From the NCBI GenBank assembly GCA_022818135.1, contig JAFMSR010000017.1, forward strand, positions 17,259,905 through 17,323,904: 64,000 bases of DNA, given 5' to 3'. The notes under the pieces were generated by a model. It had not been told where the DNA came from. It saw only the letters and a list, made by a program, of their open reading frames with translations, and searched no databases. The position numbers and the translations under genes are program-made. Below are positions 25,451 through 39,618 of this stretch, in pieces. Within the stretch, counting starts at the first letter, position 1. Each line of letters starts with the position of its first letter. The stretch comes from Saxidomus purpurata (lineage: Eukaryota; Mollusca; Bivalvia; Venerida; Veneridae).

Positions 25451-27174
25451 TCAAAACTCACTTGAAAGAAAATGTAAAAGGACGAGACGTACAACAGACA
25501 ACAAGCGATCCTAATATCTCATGCTGGTCTTTTGTGCCAGGTGAGCTAAAAAGGGCGTTAATTTTGACAAAAACCATCACAGAGTTAAGTACTCTTGTAC
25601 GTTGATGGAGGCTAGGTAATTAGTAAATAATTATTTAAGGTTTCAAAGCAATATCTTTATTGGTTTTGCAGAAAAGTACAGCAAACCTAACCAAGGTGTG
25701 ACTCCAATGCCAAGGCAAGTTCAACTCCTTTTTTCTTCAAAAAATTAAAACTAAAATCGAAACTGCAAACATCTAAGAACATACCTGTAACACAAATTAT
25801 CACCAAGGATAACCCTATATTTGTGACAAGTGCGCAACATACACAATCGTTGTCAAACTAACTCACCTGCAGAAATTGAGTGTGCCTTCACAACCAGTGT
25901 TGAATACGATCAGCCTTCACAACTGTTTCAAGAGGGGACTTCTATCCGAGAGGACCATCACACCATTGTATCGACATCTACAAACAAATATTCATATTCT
26001 AATTTTGGCGCATCGATGTACAACATTTATTTAGTCACATCTCCAGCCAGCTAAGCAGGAAAAATGTTTATTTTCTCCCTCGCTTCACTCGTCCAAAAAT
26101 AAATTATTTCATAATTTTATATACTAAAGGACGAAAGACAACAACACAAGTTGACGTTACATAGGAAGCGGGTGTGTTACTGTAACTTAAAATGGAGTGT
26201 GGGTAATAACAATACTCTGTAATCTGATAATGTCAACATAGAGATCATCAGCTTGATGTCGGGAAGTGCAGTCAGAATAAGTAACATAACTTACTGTCCA
26301 CTTCTGTGTTTTAGGGAAAGTCACTTCAAATAAATTTAAAGTTAACTTTCAGTTCAACATAATGCAATGTTTTATGGAAGGAATAAAACATTGAGTCACT
26401 GTATGATTCTAATGTATACTTCCTATATAAATTATATGTGAAAGTGCTTTTAAAGTACATTTTCTTATGTATGAAACCCAGATAAATGGCCACTTTAAGG
26501 TACTTGGAAAAATAATGCAGAAATTAGTATGCTACAAGTTGCAATAAGATTTCTTAACATGGAACAGGATTAAAGTGCAAACATCATGCATAGAAGTTGG
26601 AAATATACATGACATATGTAGTATCGCGAAAAATGAGATACTGTTAATTTATAGATCATAAAAATAATGTAATACTATCACAACCACTTTTCTGTACAGA
26701 TTTTCTTCTGTACCAAAATAATGCTACAATTTGTTAGAATTCATTATGATTGTGTACCTTTACTGATTTTATTCTGTACAGAAAATTATACTGTCTTTCT
26801 TCTGCCCAGATTTGTTTGGCCTAATTTAAATATTTTGCGAAATTCTGTACAGATTCTCTTCTTTGTCTATATATACTCAAATGCAAAAGAAAGTCACAGT
26901 GCACGTTTCTTTTTATGATAACTATAGCTATATTGGTTATAAACCTTTCATATATGCATCATTGTGAAGCATGCTTGTCACTGTGTTGAACAATGGCTAC
27001 ATTGGTAAGTATTGGGTTAAATGTTACGTAACGTCCCTATACAAGCTTTTTGCACGATTTGTCCGTGCAGTGTATGGACAAGTGTGAAATTGGTAAAATA
27101 ATCTCTCATTAATTTCTGACAACTTATAGGAGTAAGAAAAACACAAAGCGATTTCAATATTTTCAAAACTCGCA
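25451..27174. other. No gene seen; repeat fragments
   Basis: At 25540-25680 is the tail of a mollusc-type repeat shared with ~7860-7930. At 25860-25930 is a stray module of the 1-6.5 kb domain ('ccttcacaaccagtgttgaa'). The rest (26.0-27.17 kb) shows nothing I can name. Confidence 0.45.
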
Positions 27175-27710
27175 ATGCCCAGACTCTCTCAGCGTCAACG
27201 TATTGAACCTTTAATGATGCTTAGCAGAGGTGACTCCGTCGATAATGTTTCACGGGCATTTGCCAATTGCCACAGAAACACAGTAAACTTTGTGCCAGGT
27301 TGCCGATCGTCCTTGAACCAGCAGGCTTCGTGTAACTTACGTCAGATTAGACTGTTATTTTGAACTGACACACCAGGCGTTGTTTCCAACCCGCTACCAC
27401 TACAGCGAGGCAGTACGGTATTAGCAGAGACACCGTTCTGAGGTGTCTGCATGATGTTCGGCCTATCAGACCAAGACGAGCTTACTTTGGTAATGTGCTC
27501 GTACGGCAACATCGCGTTGCTCGTTTGCACAGCTTCATCTACGTTGGCAAAGACATCCGTGGGATAGAATTGTCTTTTCCGATGAATCAAGGTTTAATGG
27601 GCAGGCGAGTGTATTTAGGAGAGGGGAGTGATTTGCTGACGCCTGTGTTGTAGAGAGAAACAGTTTTGGTGGGGGTAGTGTTTTGGTTTGGGGTGGGTTC
27701 AAATCTGCTT
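27175..27710 (+). pseudogene. Tc1-like transposase, broken and truncated
   Basis: The reading begins MPRLSQRQRIEPLMMLSRGD and continues through a helix-turn-helix-like stretch with CHRNTVN, the expected N-terminal DNA-binding part of a Tc1-family transposase. After frameshifts the middle resembles the linker (RDTVLRCLHDVRPIR, then QHRVARLHS). Near 27567 the frame IVFSDESRFNG appears, which carries the second catalytic aspartate of the DDE/DDD triad. There is an in-frame stop at about 27630, and the sequence ends after VLVWGG. The third catalytic residue is not reached. The gene cannot make an active enzyme, and no flanking inverted repeats were recognised. Confidence 0.85.
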
Positions 27711-27746
27711 TTTCATACAGTCCCTCATGTTTTTAAAAGGCTGAAA

Positions 27747-28047
27747 ATATCTCCCGATCGGGGTAAATACCCCGAATGAGCTAAAATAGCCCGATCGGGC
27801 TAAAACATAAACAATAGAAAAGTACAATTTTTCAAGTAACTTTTTTTCAAAGAAAAAGCGCAAGTTAATTTTTTCACAGAATATTAATCAGGTTGGTTAT
27901 AATAATAATATGAAATTTGCTTATTCTTATTGCTTACAATAATATAAACATACACTATGTAAAAAATTGTACTTTTCTATTGTTAATGTTTTAGCCCGAT
28001 CGGGCTATTTTAGCTCACTCGGGGTATTTACCCCGATCGGGAGATAT
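27747..28047. mobile_element. Foldback element with ~88-bp inverted termini
   Basis: The left arm starts 'atatctcccgatcggggtaa' and the right arm is its inverse complement with only a couple of mismatches over ~88 bases. Each arm contains nested small palindromes ('cccgatcggg'). The centre is a ~120-base AT-rich spacer. It is non-autonomous. Confidence 0.9.
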
Positions 28048-28084
28048 GCTCAGTCTGTTTACAGATATTTTTCAAAGTATGTAT

Positions 28085-28200
28085 TTGATACACACGGGGT
28101 CGAACCATACCCCACCCACCTTCTATTGCATATGTATATTATCATATATGTAATAGAAGGTGGTTGGGATATGGTTCGACCCCCTGTGATTTGATCGATT
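28085..28200. mobile_element. Hairpin element adjacent to the foldback
   Basis: 'ggggtcgaaccataccccac' on the left pairs with 'ggatatggttcgacccc' on the right, and 'ccaccttctattgcatat' with 'atatgtaatagaaggtgg'. The result is a nearly complete ~100-base hairpin with almost no loop. It lies only ~40 bases from the preceding element. Confidence 0.85.
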
Positions 28201-28529
28201 TGATACAGTAAAAAGAAACAAGGGTGTACGTGTTGACTGTCGTGTAAACTATGTTTAAGTAGCTTTATAATTTATTTCCACTGATTCTTTCACACAGTCT
28301 TCGTCAACGAGCAGACAATATGTCAAAATGTATCTGTTCTTCATTATAATTCACTATAATAATACAATAATATAATAATAGTAATATTTCTTTACATAAA
28401 CCAATAGTGTATGTATACTACAAAATTATGGCATCCCTACCAGGATAAAAAAAGTTTGATGTAAAAAGAAATTAAACTAATAAAAATGCACCCCACCCAC
28501 TGAAAAAAAAAAGTGCGCTACCTTTAATG

Positions 28530-28650
28530 AATAGAGCACCTAAGTATCTAAACTTTGACACTACTTCAAATTCATTACCTTTGTATAGAAATCTTAAATT
28601 TTGATTTATTCGTCTTAAACTTTCTTCGCCTGACATGTTGAAATTAAGCG
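28530..28650 (-). pseudogene. LINE reverse-transcriptase fragment
   Basis: On the minus strand a short frame reads NQNLRFLYKGNEFEVVSKF followed by RYLG. This is the region just after the catalytic palm in many non-LTR retrotransposon reverse transcriptases, where a 'Y-x-G-x-x-x-E-x-V-x-x-F-x-Y-L-G' pattern is usual. Only this fragment remains; the FADD catalytic box is not present. Confidence 0.6.
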
Positions 28651-28709
28651 TCCACACTGTGACTACACAAAGTGTATTAAACCACACCCAGTCTTTTCGC
28701 GCCTGCACG

Positions 28710-29947
28710 TTAAAAGCGTGAATTAATGAACATTAAAGGTGCTACCCCGATGAAGAACTTATGTTTAGAAGGTTACTTACATTAACAAATATAAGTATAA
28801 GCACAAGCATATTTCTTCTGTCTTTGTCTATCCCCAAATATACGCCGCCGACAACATATTTTAATAACGGTTTATATATTCTATTTTCAATAATAACACG
28901 AAATCCTATACATGTAAATAATTACCTTCAACACATCCTTTTCACCCAAGAATCTCAATGTGAATAAAAGACCATGGTCACAGGTGAATGCTTTGCGTTA
29001 ATACTTATAACAGCCCAGGGCATTTGTCATTGTACTGTACTATACAAGCGTGTTCAGTGACATTTACTCAACAGACCCGTGGTACCATGATACGACGTAA
29101 CTAAAAGGGGTTAAATTAATCGCCATAATAGTACAGTATTGACTGTTAGCCATCACCAGAGAAGAAGAAATTTGCAATAGTTAAGACTCCTTATCATCTG
29201 ATATCAGAAATAACTACCTTACCGGAAGATTGAATTAAAATTCATATTGTTTTTTGTTTTGTTTTTTCAGGCCCCTTAACATAGGGTAAAAAAAAAATAA
29301 TAATAATATCAAACAGGGAATGCAACGTACCTAGGGTAACCCCATTTATTTTAAATATAGGTATTATCTATTAACATTTTCCTTTAATGTGTAATTATAG
29401 AGAAGTAAAGCTTAACGATGTAAGACCCTGCCCATAATGCTTGTGAGAGGTGTGGGGCAGTATCACAAGATAGATGGATAGAAGAGGAGAAAAGAGATCA
29501 ACAGAATTTCTGCCAAGTACAGAACATGAATAAGTCACATTAAATTTTTTTTTTTAAACACATATTTCCTACTAGCTTATTAAACTGTGACCTAAAGTTA
29601 ATCACGTATCCTAAACCTTTACCGACGGAAAACAAAAGCAACGAAAGGGCAAGGTTACATTTACAAGTAGGGAATATTTCTCTAAGAATCTGTTCTTCTG
29701 TACTTCATTTTTAGTAATCTTAGTGAATTTTCCTTGCAGAAACTGAACGAAACGCAAGGTTTAGTACTTCATAGTACAGGGTGTGAGTTGTAACATATAT
29801 GCATGGGAGACAACTCTGTTCAGCATGTTCATACATTATATACGAGTTAAGTTTTCTTTGACCTTCTCATGAATATAACTTATGTCAACAAAAACAGGGG
29901 AAAAATGACGATAATAAGGTACAAGTCCGGTAGGAGATATCCTCAGT
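28710..29947. other. No gene seen
   Basis: This is AT-rich sequence with A and T runs (~29265, ~29290, ~29545). I see no exon or named repeat. Confidence 0.4.
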
Positions 29948-30832
29948 CTAACGTATATTTTCTTTAAAAAAAAAAAAGAAACAAACAAACAAAACAAACA
30001 AGACAGTGCAGCCACTTGAAAACCCCCAGACCTGCTGACACACCCAAGCATCACTATCAAGCGATGACATATAGTCTTTCCATGTTTTACCAAACTTGTT
30101 TCTATTCCGAAGCTTCTGTGCTATGTAGAATTCTGTTTTCATAAGAGACCTAGCTAGATTAATAAACAGTTGCAAATTTGGAGTAGTGTTTCTCATTTTA
30201 CACAGATATATGCTATATTTAGCAATCAGGATTATATTTATAGTTGCTATCTTAAATTTTTTCATTACCTTATATAATGTCTATGAATGACCAACTTGTG
30301 TCAACATTTGTACATTTTGTATTTATCCATCTTTTAACCTCCTCCCAAAAAGAATATGATATTTGACAATCAATAAACAAATGTCTAATGGTTTCTGTGT
30401 GTGAGTGTTAAAAAGAACATTTATTATCATTTTCATCCCCATTTCTTTCAACAGATAGTTCGTTCCAATTATCCTGTGATTTATTTTTAACTGAAACCAT
30501 TGTAATTTTGGATCTTTTGTTACAACAAAAGGGAATTTATATGTGTATCTCCAATTGAAATTATTATTTAGATTTTATATGTCCCTCCATTTCCTATTAG
30601 ATACAGGGAAAACATTTTGTTTTAACATATTAGCATAAACACATCTACAGCCTTTTCTTTTGCTATTAATAACTCTCACTGTCAGTGGCTGAAGAGTGTT
30701 TTTTTCATTTATTGCATAGCGCTGGAATCTTAAATTATTTAAACTCAATGATGCTAGTTTGTTTGTATAATGATAAAGTAGTAAAATGTTAAAGTCATAG
30801 CATATTATTCTCCTTGAGGAAACGTTTGGCAC
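29948..30832 (-). pseudogene. LINE ORF2 C-terminal remnant
   Basis: Read on the minus strand, the order is NRKWRDI, then FPFVVTKDPKLQWFQLKINH, then RIIGTNYLLKEMGM. After a frameshift come a Cys-His stretch (DNKCSF, HSHTETIRHLFIDC) and FWEEVKRW, and finally ILIAKYSIYLCK with a tail rich in basic residues. This is the usual C-terminal region of L1/Tx1-like non-LTR retrotransposon ORF2 proteins, downstream of the reverse transcriptase. In-frame stops (after KWRDI and after KCSF) and a frameshift show it is dead. The fragment at 28530-28650 may belong to a related but separate insertion. Confidence 0.8.
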
Positions 30833-30930
30833 CGATGCACATGAGACTACCTCTGTGTTTCTAACAAGTTCATCTCTAGATGGGTGGGAAACACTGAAAA
30901 GCGTTTCTGAAATTTCCAGTGCTCTGACCC
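30833..30930. repeat. Interspersed repeat shared with 55340-55470 and 58880-58985
   Basis: The shared text includes 'accgatgcacatgagac' here (elsewhere 'accgatacatttgagac'), 'gtttctaacaagttcatctc' and 'tagatgggtgggaaa'. The 55 kb copy is the most complete. Confidence 0.6.
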
Positions 30931-33060
30931 GGATTCTTTTTTACTTTATTTATTCTTCATCATGGCATGTTACATGCATATGATGTTGACATAAACAATA
31001 AACAACGTAAAATAATAGAATTATAAACAAATAGGCTTACTAGACACACAGAGTTACATAAGGCTTACCGGTCTCTATCACTTATACTAACTTCTAAAGA
31101 GTTGTAAAAAAGTATTGCCAAAAAGATAAAATAAAATTTGAAAATTTTGTAATTTTAAGTAGATATGGAAGATGAAATTATTTGAATTTTGAAATAATGA
31201 TTTTAGAGAATAACGCCAATTTAGCATGTGGCAGAAAAAGTGTCACAGCCAGGGCCAATACACGCTACAAATTTATTTTGATTTATATAGGAGCGCTGTC
31301 ATTAACTCGCGATAACATTTTAACTAACAAAGTTATTTTAAAATCATAAACGGGATAATAAAATACAACACTTTATTTTTCTGAGACTTAATCAAGGTCT
31401 TTTTTTAACTTAAAAACTCTACCCGTCGTTTTACTTTATAATATATGGTAAAACGCCCAAAATGTGACAATTTTAAGTGACAATTTTGCAATTTATCTTC
31501 ATTTTTTTCAAAAACTATAACACTTATTTTAGAAACACAAACGGGATCTAATAAAACAATCATTCTTCATTTTAGTGATATATTTTAGGTAAAAAGAAAG
31601 AAAGAAGAAAATGGTCTTTTTTTAAGGTTTTGTTTAACAGGTATATAATTTTATTTATACGATCGGAGCTCGGTTGCTTCCGTAATGTTGGCCGAACACT
31701 TTCCGAATGATTGATCTAACTGCTCCGGGCCATCGATAAGCTCAAAGACCTATACTAACATATAGTTTATAGGTCTTTGATAAGTTTTATGGCCGGGCAT
31801 TACGTAACATTTATCATGATCTTTAAAAAGTTGCATATTGGGTTTTGTTTTACACTAGAATACAAACTGGGTTAGACTCTTCATTTTATTGTTCATAAAC
31901 TTGAAGGCAAAACCTTTCACTGAAACCGGATATACATGATATTGTCTTTATAGCGAAGATCCATGAATTTTCAGTATAATTATCAATAATATTATTTAGC
32001 TTTTGATGTTAATTTGCAACACATAAAAGATTCACTATATTTGTATTTTTATTTCGAATCACTTGCACGGGATATTTTATTCTGTTTTACATTTTTCTTT
32101 GTCTCCAGTGAAAGGCAAGCATTCACTCCACTGAAGTTACAGGCCCGTCGTCGACATTTCAAGTGTGGTGCGGCCAAAGTATATTTAGGATGGGACGTCC
32201 TAGGGGGGTCTGGGGGCATGCTCGCCCTGGCGTAGGATCGTTTTAGGGTATATTTCAGACTAAATGGCTACACTTTAGAGCAGTATTTTCATGCATGCTC
32301 TAGTGGGATATTTATATAAAAGCGGTTTGAGTACAAAATGTAATCATATTAAAGCACTCAGATTGACTATAGAAATATACCATGGGTATATTAGAAAATC
32401 TAGGAACAAATATGATATTTGAAAGAAGTCTCTGAAAGACCTTGTTGTAAAGAAATTATATTCAAAAAGGTAATGAAACTCGTCACCTAAAGAATTTGGT
32501 GTCGCATATAGTAAAAAATCTGTCATTACGTTCAATTCCAAAATAACGCCCCGGCTTTTTTAATGGATAGAGAGTGATTCATAGTTCTAAATTTACAAAG
32601 TTGGCATAGTTCTCCATTTACAAAGTTGGCATACGGTTCTAAATTTACAAAGTTCAGATGCAAATTACGAGCTAGGATGTCTAGATACTTCTCAAAACAA
32701 AATTCCTTTTTATACATACGGTACACTAAGCATTTACACTAAGCATTTTGGGGAATTATTTATAGAAGCATTCCATTCCTGTACAAATTGATCAGATAAT
32801 CTATTCTTCACTGCAAATTTCAAATGGAAGATGATTGTTAACTTGTTGATTAACAAAATATTGTGACATTCCACGCTCTTCCAAAGTATTTTTAAACAAT
32901 GACCTATCCTAACAGTATAACTATAGTTTATAGGTCTTTGTTTTAAAAAAATATACAAGGAGTTATCGTTATGTAGCGATAACATAGCCCGATACAATAT
33001 ATTACATATTCGTTTAGTTTTTAGTTTATACTAATTTATTTATTCTCGTTTGCGAAACAA
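30931..33060. other. No gene seen; small hairpin and triplet repeat
   Basis: A hairpin lies at 31724-31797: 'aaagacctata' pairs with 'tataggtcttt', inside an outer 'gggccat' and 'atggccg' pair. A three-fold repeat of 'tttacaaagttggcat' or a close variant lies at 32577-32661. A fragment at 32190-32235 ('gggacgtcctaggggggtct') looks like an interspersed-repeat piece. Confidence 0.5.
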
Positions 33061-33171
33061 GTTCTTACAACTTATATTAATCGCTCTCGAGACTCATTCC
33101 AGATGAAATCAACCTCGAAGAGTGAGAGAGGCAATGTGGATTATTTGTGTCTTACCTAAGGACACAACAGA

Positions 33172-33245
33172 CCTGGCGATGTTGATCGAACCCGGGGCCC
33201 TTCGATCCTGAGACGAAAGCGCTACCATTGCGCCACGGCGGCTCC
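33172..33245 (-). mobile_element. tRNA-derived SINE head
   Basis: On the minus strand the sequence reads 'ggagccgccgtggcgcaatg' with 'gtagcgctttcgtctcagga' and a B-box-like 'gggttcgatc'. That is a clear pol III A-box/B-box arrangement. It resembles the sequence at 57334-57405 on the plus strand. No poly-A tail or target duplication was defined. Confidence 0.65.
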
Positions 33246-33399
33246 ACTAGATTTCATATTTTATCAATTTTAGCATTTAATACTGTACTCGAACTGGGGA
33301 CCACACCTTACGGTCACGGTCTGTTTGTAATTGTGCTTATTGGGTCCACCAACCTCGTTCGGCGACCCGTTTCACGGTCTGAGTAGCGGTCCGTCTTTT

Positions 33400-33484
33400 A
33401 GACTGTGCCTTAAACATTGCAGAGTAATTTCCCTTGAAAATGGCGGCGAAAACCGCGCTGCGCCGAAGATAATTTATTTCATTG
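33400..33484 (+). promoter_or_regulatory. Candidate non-coding first exon and promoter region
   Basis: A locally CpG-rich stretch contains 'aaaatggcggcgaaaaccgc' and ends at 33484 with a strong donor ('attg|gtaagc'). The 'aaaatggcggc' text matches the YY1 consensus, which is common just downstream of animal promoters. The ATG at 33440 opens only a ten-residue frame (MAAKTALRRR, stop at 33472), so the exon would be untranslated apart from an upstream ORF. It is on the same strand as the zinc-finger gene and ~8.2 kb before its start-codon exon, which has an acceptor at 41667. The link between the two is inference. A nearer acceptor ('ttattgcag', 33561) is also possible, and the TSS position is a guess. 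Confidence 0.4.
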
Positions 33485-34463
33485 GTAAGCGACCAGAAAG
33501 CTACTAATTCATGAGTTTTAAAGCGTATTTTTTAACCATTTTACTTCTTTTCGTTATTGCAGGTTGAAGCAATTACTGGTGCTTTATTAAGAGGACATGG
33601 TGCACGATATTTATTTCTTTAAAACAAGGGAGATAAATTGTGCTCCAAGGGAAATATTCAAATTTAAATGCACTGGTATCTTTCCTAACAATCTTGCCAT
33701 CGTAGATCATAACCATCTTACACACTCGAGAAATCTCAACTTCATTCCTTTCTCAAGAACCCAATATCACATGAATTCTTCAGCTTTAAACACTTAACTC
33801 TTTCTACACCAACTTTTGCAAGCAGGAAGAGTTCGGTTGTAAAGTAAGAAGTCCAAATAAGAAATGACCACTTCACGTATTTAATTCCCCTAACATAACA
33901 ATTCACAAAACATTGCATATGGTAGAATATTCTGTCTGTCTTGCTCTTAGTTCTATATACCTTTTGTTTTTCTTTCCCTGAAAACATTTTCTGTCTGCTG
34001 GTCGTTGATTTATCCCGTTAAAAAACTCCATTTCAGTACTGCAGTTATTATTTTACCCGTCATTATTAATTTTGACCTTGACGATTGTTTATGACATGTA
34101 TAGCCTATGTATGGTTTAATATATATGTTGAATGACGCAGCAATGTTTCATAAATGCCTGCGCAATCAGAATGCAATACCAAAAGCAAGATGTAGTCGGA
34201 CCATTACAATTATTTTCGTAGGTGTGAGAGCACGTGGCATCAAAAAGACCATGGTATTTGACAGTTTGAGATACATTAAAGTAGCTCTAGACAATAGTCT
34301 GATAATTTTGGATGATAAAAATAAGTTTGGAATAGATAATGTTATGAGTAAGTTTTATTTTTGGTGATACAATATATTGAAAGTTGGACGGCAAATATTT
34401 TTGAATTTTATATGCATACAACACAAAACCATTTGAATCATCAGTCAGCAAATACATTTTACC

Positions 34464-36602
34464 AGACAATCGCACTGTCGGGCGAGCTGAACTTCACCGA
34501 TGTTTAATGTTTTTACTTTCGTTTTCACAAAATAAAATGCTTTGCCTTGATTGGTTTAAATCAATATCGTAATTGTGTAGCAGTCAGGTTTTGTTTTATG
34601 CGTACCTGATCGCGTTCGTTTCGCATGAGACAGTATAAAAAAATTCAACATCGAGTTTACTGAGCAAACCTGGTTTATAATGGACAGTCAGGGTGACGCA
34701 ATCCGGATTTGTACGCATACTTTTCCCAAAAAGGGCGCTAAAAAATCCGACAAGATTCCACGGGACGCATACAATTTCCGTGAAACGCGTGTCCCGATTC
34801 ATGACAATATACAAGACACGATTTGACAGCTGATGAAAGGTAATTCTGTGTACCCGTTTGTGCCGTTAAACCAATAAACACGCATGGTGTTTTCCAATAC
34901 TTGATTGACAGGTGTCGTGTGTAAGTGTGTTTATGTAGACATGCGACAAGTATATATTGAACTAACATCATTTTATGCCTTTGTAAAAGAAAAAGGCCGA
35001 ATATTTTTATTGTGATAATTGGATTAAATCATGTTGCAAATTAGTCGCGATTTGCAGAGGAGTGACCGAAAATTAGCGAGTTTGCACAAGATAACCTTTG
35101 TTTTTCGGAAACGTTACAAATTAAAAAAGACATAATCATTGCTCAATTTTTGATATTGTTTCAACAATGGAAACATTTTTGAGATATATACGATCGGTGT
35201 TAGAGCATTTTACACAGTTTCAAAACACCTCTTAGACTAGCCCAACTACTGTAATTGTGCGCCAGGGCTTTTTGCTTTATCTGACGGCCGGGGTAAAAAC
35301 AGACATCTATGTAATATGTTTGTAAAATCGGTCGATCTTGCAGTCGATATATTAAGGTTACTCTTAGACTAAGATCAAATAACTTTTGGACAAAATGGGC
35401 ATAAAAGGAAAGCCTGACCGGCGATTCTGAAAGTGAAAGTTCGGTGAAAAAAAGATAGAAATGTATGGAATGATTCTTGGTATGGGACATTTCCTTTGAT
35501 TGAAAAAGTGACTCATAATGATAGTATAGCAATCAGTTCGTGGTGTAAAGAGTCAAAACGCATGAGTGCTTATTAAACATAAGAGTAATGAATCAGATTA
35601 CTAAATAAGCACTTTCTTTTTGCTATAAAAATATCAATATTTCGACTCTGATACACTGGCATTGCTTATATAGCTTGTTTTGTATATATTTTCATATTTG
35701 AAAACAATACAGTTGAAAAAAAAACACACTTTTGTCTTGTGTTATCCCAGGCAATCTATTTATATCATACCATTGCAATACTGTAATACATTCATGTAGA
35801 AGCCAATCTTCGTTTGGGTCAGCGCCCTGTACTTAAAAATATGGGACTCCAACATTTTCAGATGGGACTCCTATTTTTTCTGACATAGGAGTCCTGGACT
35901 CCTACTTTCAAAATCCTACAGAGAACCCTGGACAGTTGTAGCGACGATGGGATGACCATTTAGGAGATGTAACCGAAATTCACACTCCCGAGTAATATTG
36001 GCTTTTAAAATTGAATCAAAACATTAAAACTTCCTGAAAGCCCTAGTCAATTTCGGTTACACTATCTAAAAGAAGAGTCAATATTGTTTTTGTATGCAAA
36101 AAACACTTCCGGAATAATTATGTATTTGCATTTGAAAATGCACAATTACTGATTTGAACTCCGCGCATGTGGAGAGTATACCAAAATGGCGGCCGCCATT
36201 ATGCCCTCTCAATGAATAATTAATTTCTCTTTTGTTCTGGCGATTGTGTATAATTACTTGATAAATTAATTGAATATGTTTACATCTGTCGAAAATAAAA
36301 CAGGTTTGCTCAGTAAACACGAACGCTCGATGTTGAAATTTTTGACACTGTCCAATGCGAGGCAAACGCGATCTGGTACGCATAAAAAACAAATTTTGTT
36401 TGTAATTATGCTTATTGGGTCCACCATCCTCTAAAAAGGCTATAATCGGTACGACCCGCATATAAAAAGCAAAACCCGACTGTTACACAATTACGATATT
36501 GATTTAAACCAATCACGGAAAAGCATTTTATTTTTGGCGCTGTGAAAACAAAAGTAAAACAAACATTGGCGAATTTCCTTTCGCCCGACCGGGCGATTGT
36601 CT
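34464..36602. mobile_element. 2.1 kb element with long inverted termini
   Basis: The left arm (34464-34672) begins 'agacaatcgcactgtcgggc'. The right arm (36301-36602) is its diverged inverse complement and ends 'tcgcccgaccgggcgattgtct'. Shared inner blocks include 'gattggtttaaatcaatatc' and 'gtttactgagcaaacctg'. The right arm is ~90 bases longer because of an insert containing 'gcttattgggtccacca', a sequence also found near 33335. Several short open frames inside are unrecognised and I do not call them genes. No convincing target duplication is visible. At 36183-36203 a palindrome of two YY1-like sites ('aatggcggccgccatt') occurs. Confidence 0.75.
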
Positions 36603-37012
36603 AGCATAATGTGCTCGTCCACGGCCGATTCCACTCGTCAGTGGCGACCGGGCGACTGTTAAATTATATCCCTAGTTAACAATATTTACATCATTTATCC
36701 TTGATAAAATGAGAGCTAATGCGATCCTTGGACATAAAATTTAAACAGCTATATCTTTAATCAGTGCTTACACATTTTGCAGGTTTTCAGGTTATGAAAT
36801 GTCATATCTATAATTATGATACATAGGTCACACTGCAATGCCAAATAATTTAAACTAACCTTGCTGGTTTTTGAAGGTGCACATTTAAGTACTCACAAAA
36901 CATGTTTTATTTGAGGAAATTTCTCTTCCTTTTAGTAAATTTTGGACAAATTCATGTTTTGTGCACTTGTAAAAGGTGTACATGAACCTGAACTGTTGGA
37001 CACCAATAATTA
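36603..37012. other. No gene seen
   Basis: This is AT-rich spacer. The first ~50 bases continue CG-rich text ('tggcgaccgggcgactgtt') that repeats the end of the preceding element. Confidence 0.4.
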
Positions 37013-37895
37013 CAGGGCTTTTTCATCCAAAATTGTGAAGACTCCCTAGCCTATACATTTGTGAAAAAATTAGCGCGCTGGGACCCAAATTGTGAAAAAA
37101 TATAGCGCGTTATCATTTGCCAATTGTGAAATTTAAGTTGTGTTACTATCTTACAAAATTTATGAAAGGCATTAGATTTAAATAAAAAAAAAGAAATTGC
37201 TACATTTGTTTAATGGTGCTCAAACACAACTGACATGCTGACACAACTGACGTTGAAATGATGATTGAGCAAGTGTTGTCAGCATTAACAGCTAATTCTG
37301 TATATGATAATGTACCTGTACGTAACAGTTTTGCCTTTATGCCCCTTGAAGCTTGTTTTAAGTCATGAATACCTTGTTTCTGTCAGTTTTTAGCTCGACT
37401 ATTCGAAGAATAAGGAGGCTATTGCACTCGCGTCGGCGTCTGCGTTGGTTAAAGTTTTTTATAAAGTCAAATATCTTGAATACTATCAAACTATATGTTT
37501 ACCATCAACATCTACACCTGGGGAAACAATCCCCATAACTCTGTTTTGATTTTTGACAGATTTATGCCCCTTTTTAACTTAGAATTTTTGGTTAAAGTTT
37601 TTTATAAATTCAAATATCTTGAATACTATCAAAGGTATTGACTTGAAACTCAAAGTATGTGTCTACCATCAACATCTACACCTGAGGAAACAATTCCCAT
37701 AACTCTGTTTTGATTTTTGACAGATTGATGCCCCTTTTTAACTTAGAATTTTTGGTTAAAGTTTTTTTATAAATTCAAATATCTTGAATACTTTCAAAAG
37801 TATTGACTTGAAACTCAAAGTATGTGTCTACCATCAACATCTACACCTGAGGAAACAATTCCCATAACTCTGTTTTGATTTTTGACAGATTTATG

Positions 37896-39618
<1,723 letters not shown>

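Noticed and set aside
33172..33245. Functional tRNA gene on the minus strand
   Set aside because: A and B boxes are present, but the acceptor stem and anticodon arm do not fold properly. It fits a tRNA-derived SINE head.
34107..36461. Short frames within the 34.5-36.6 kb region (86-127 codons) as element-encoded proteins
   Set aside because: No catalytic or structural motif was recognised, and lengths are within chance expectation for AT-rich sequence.
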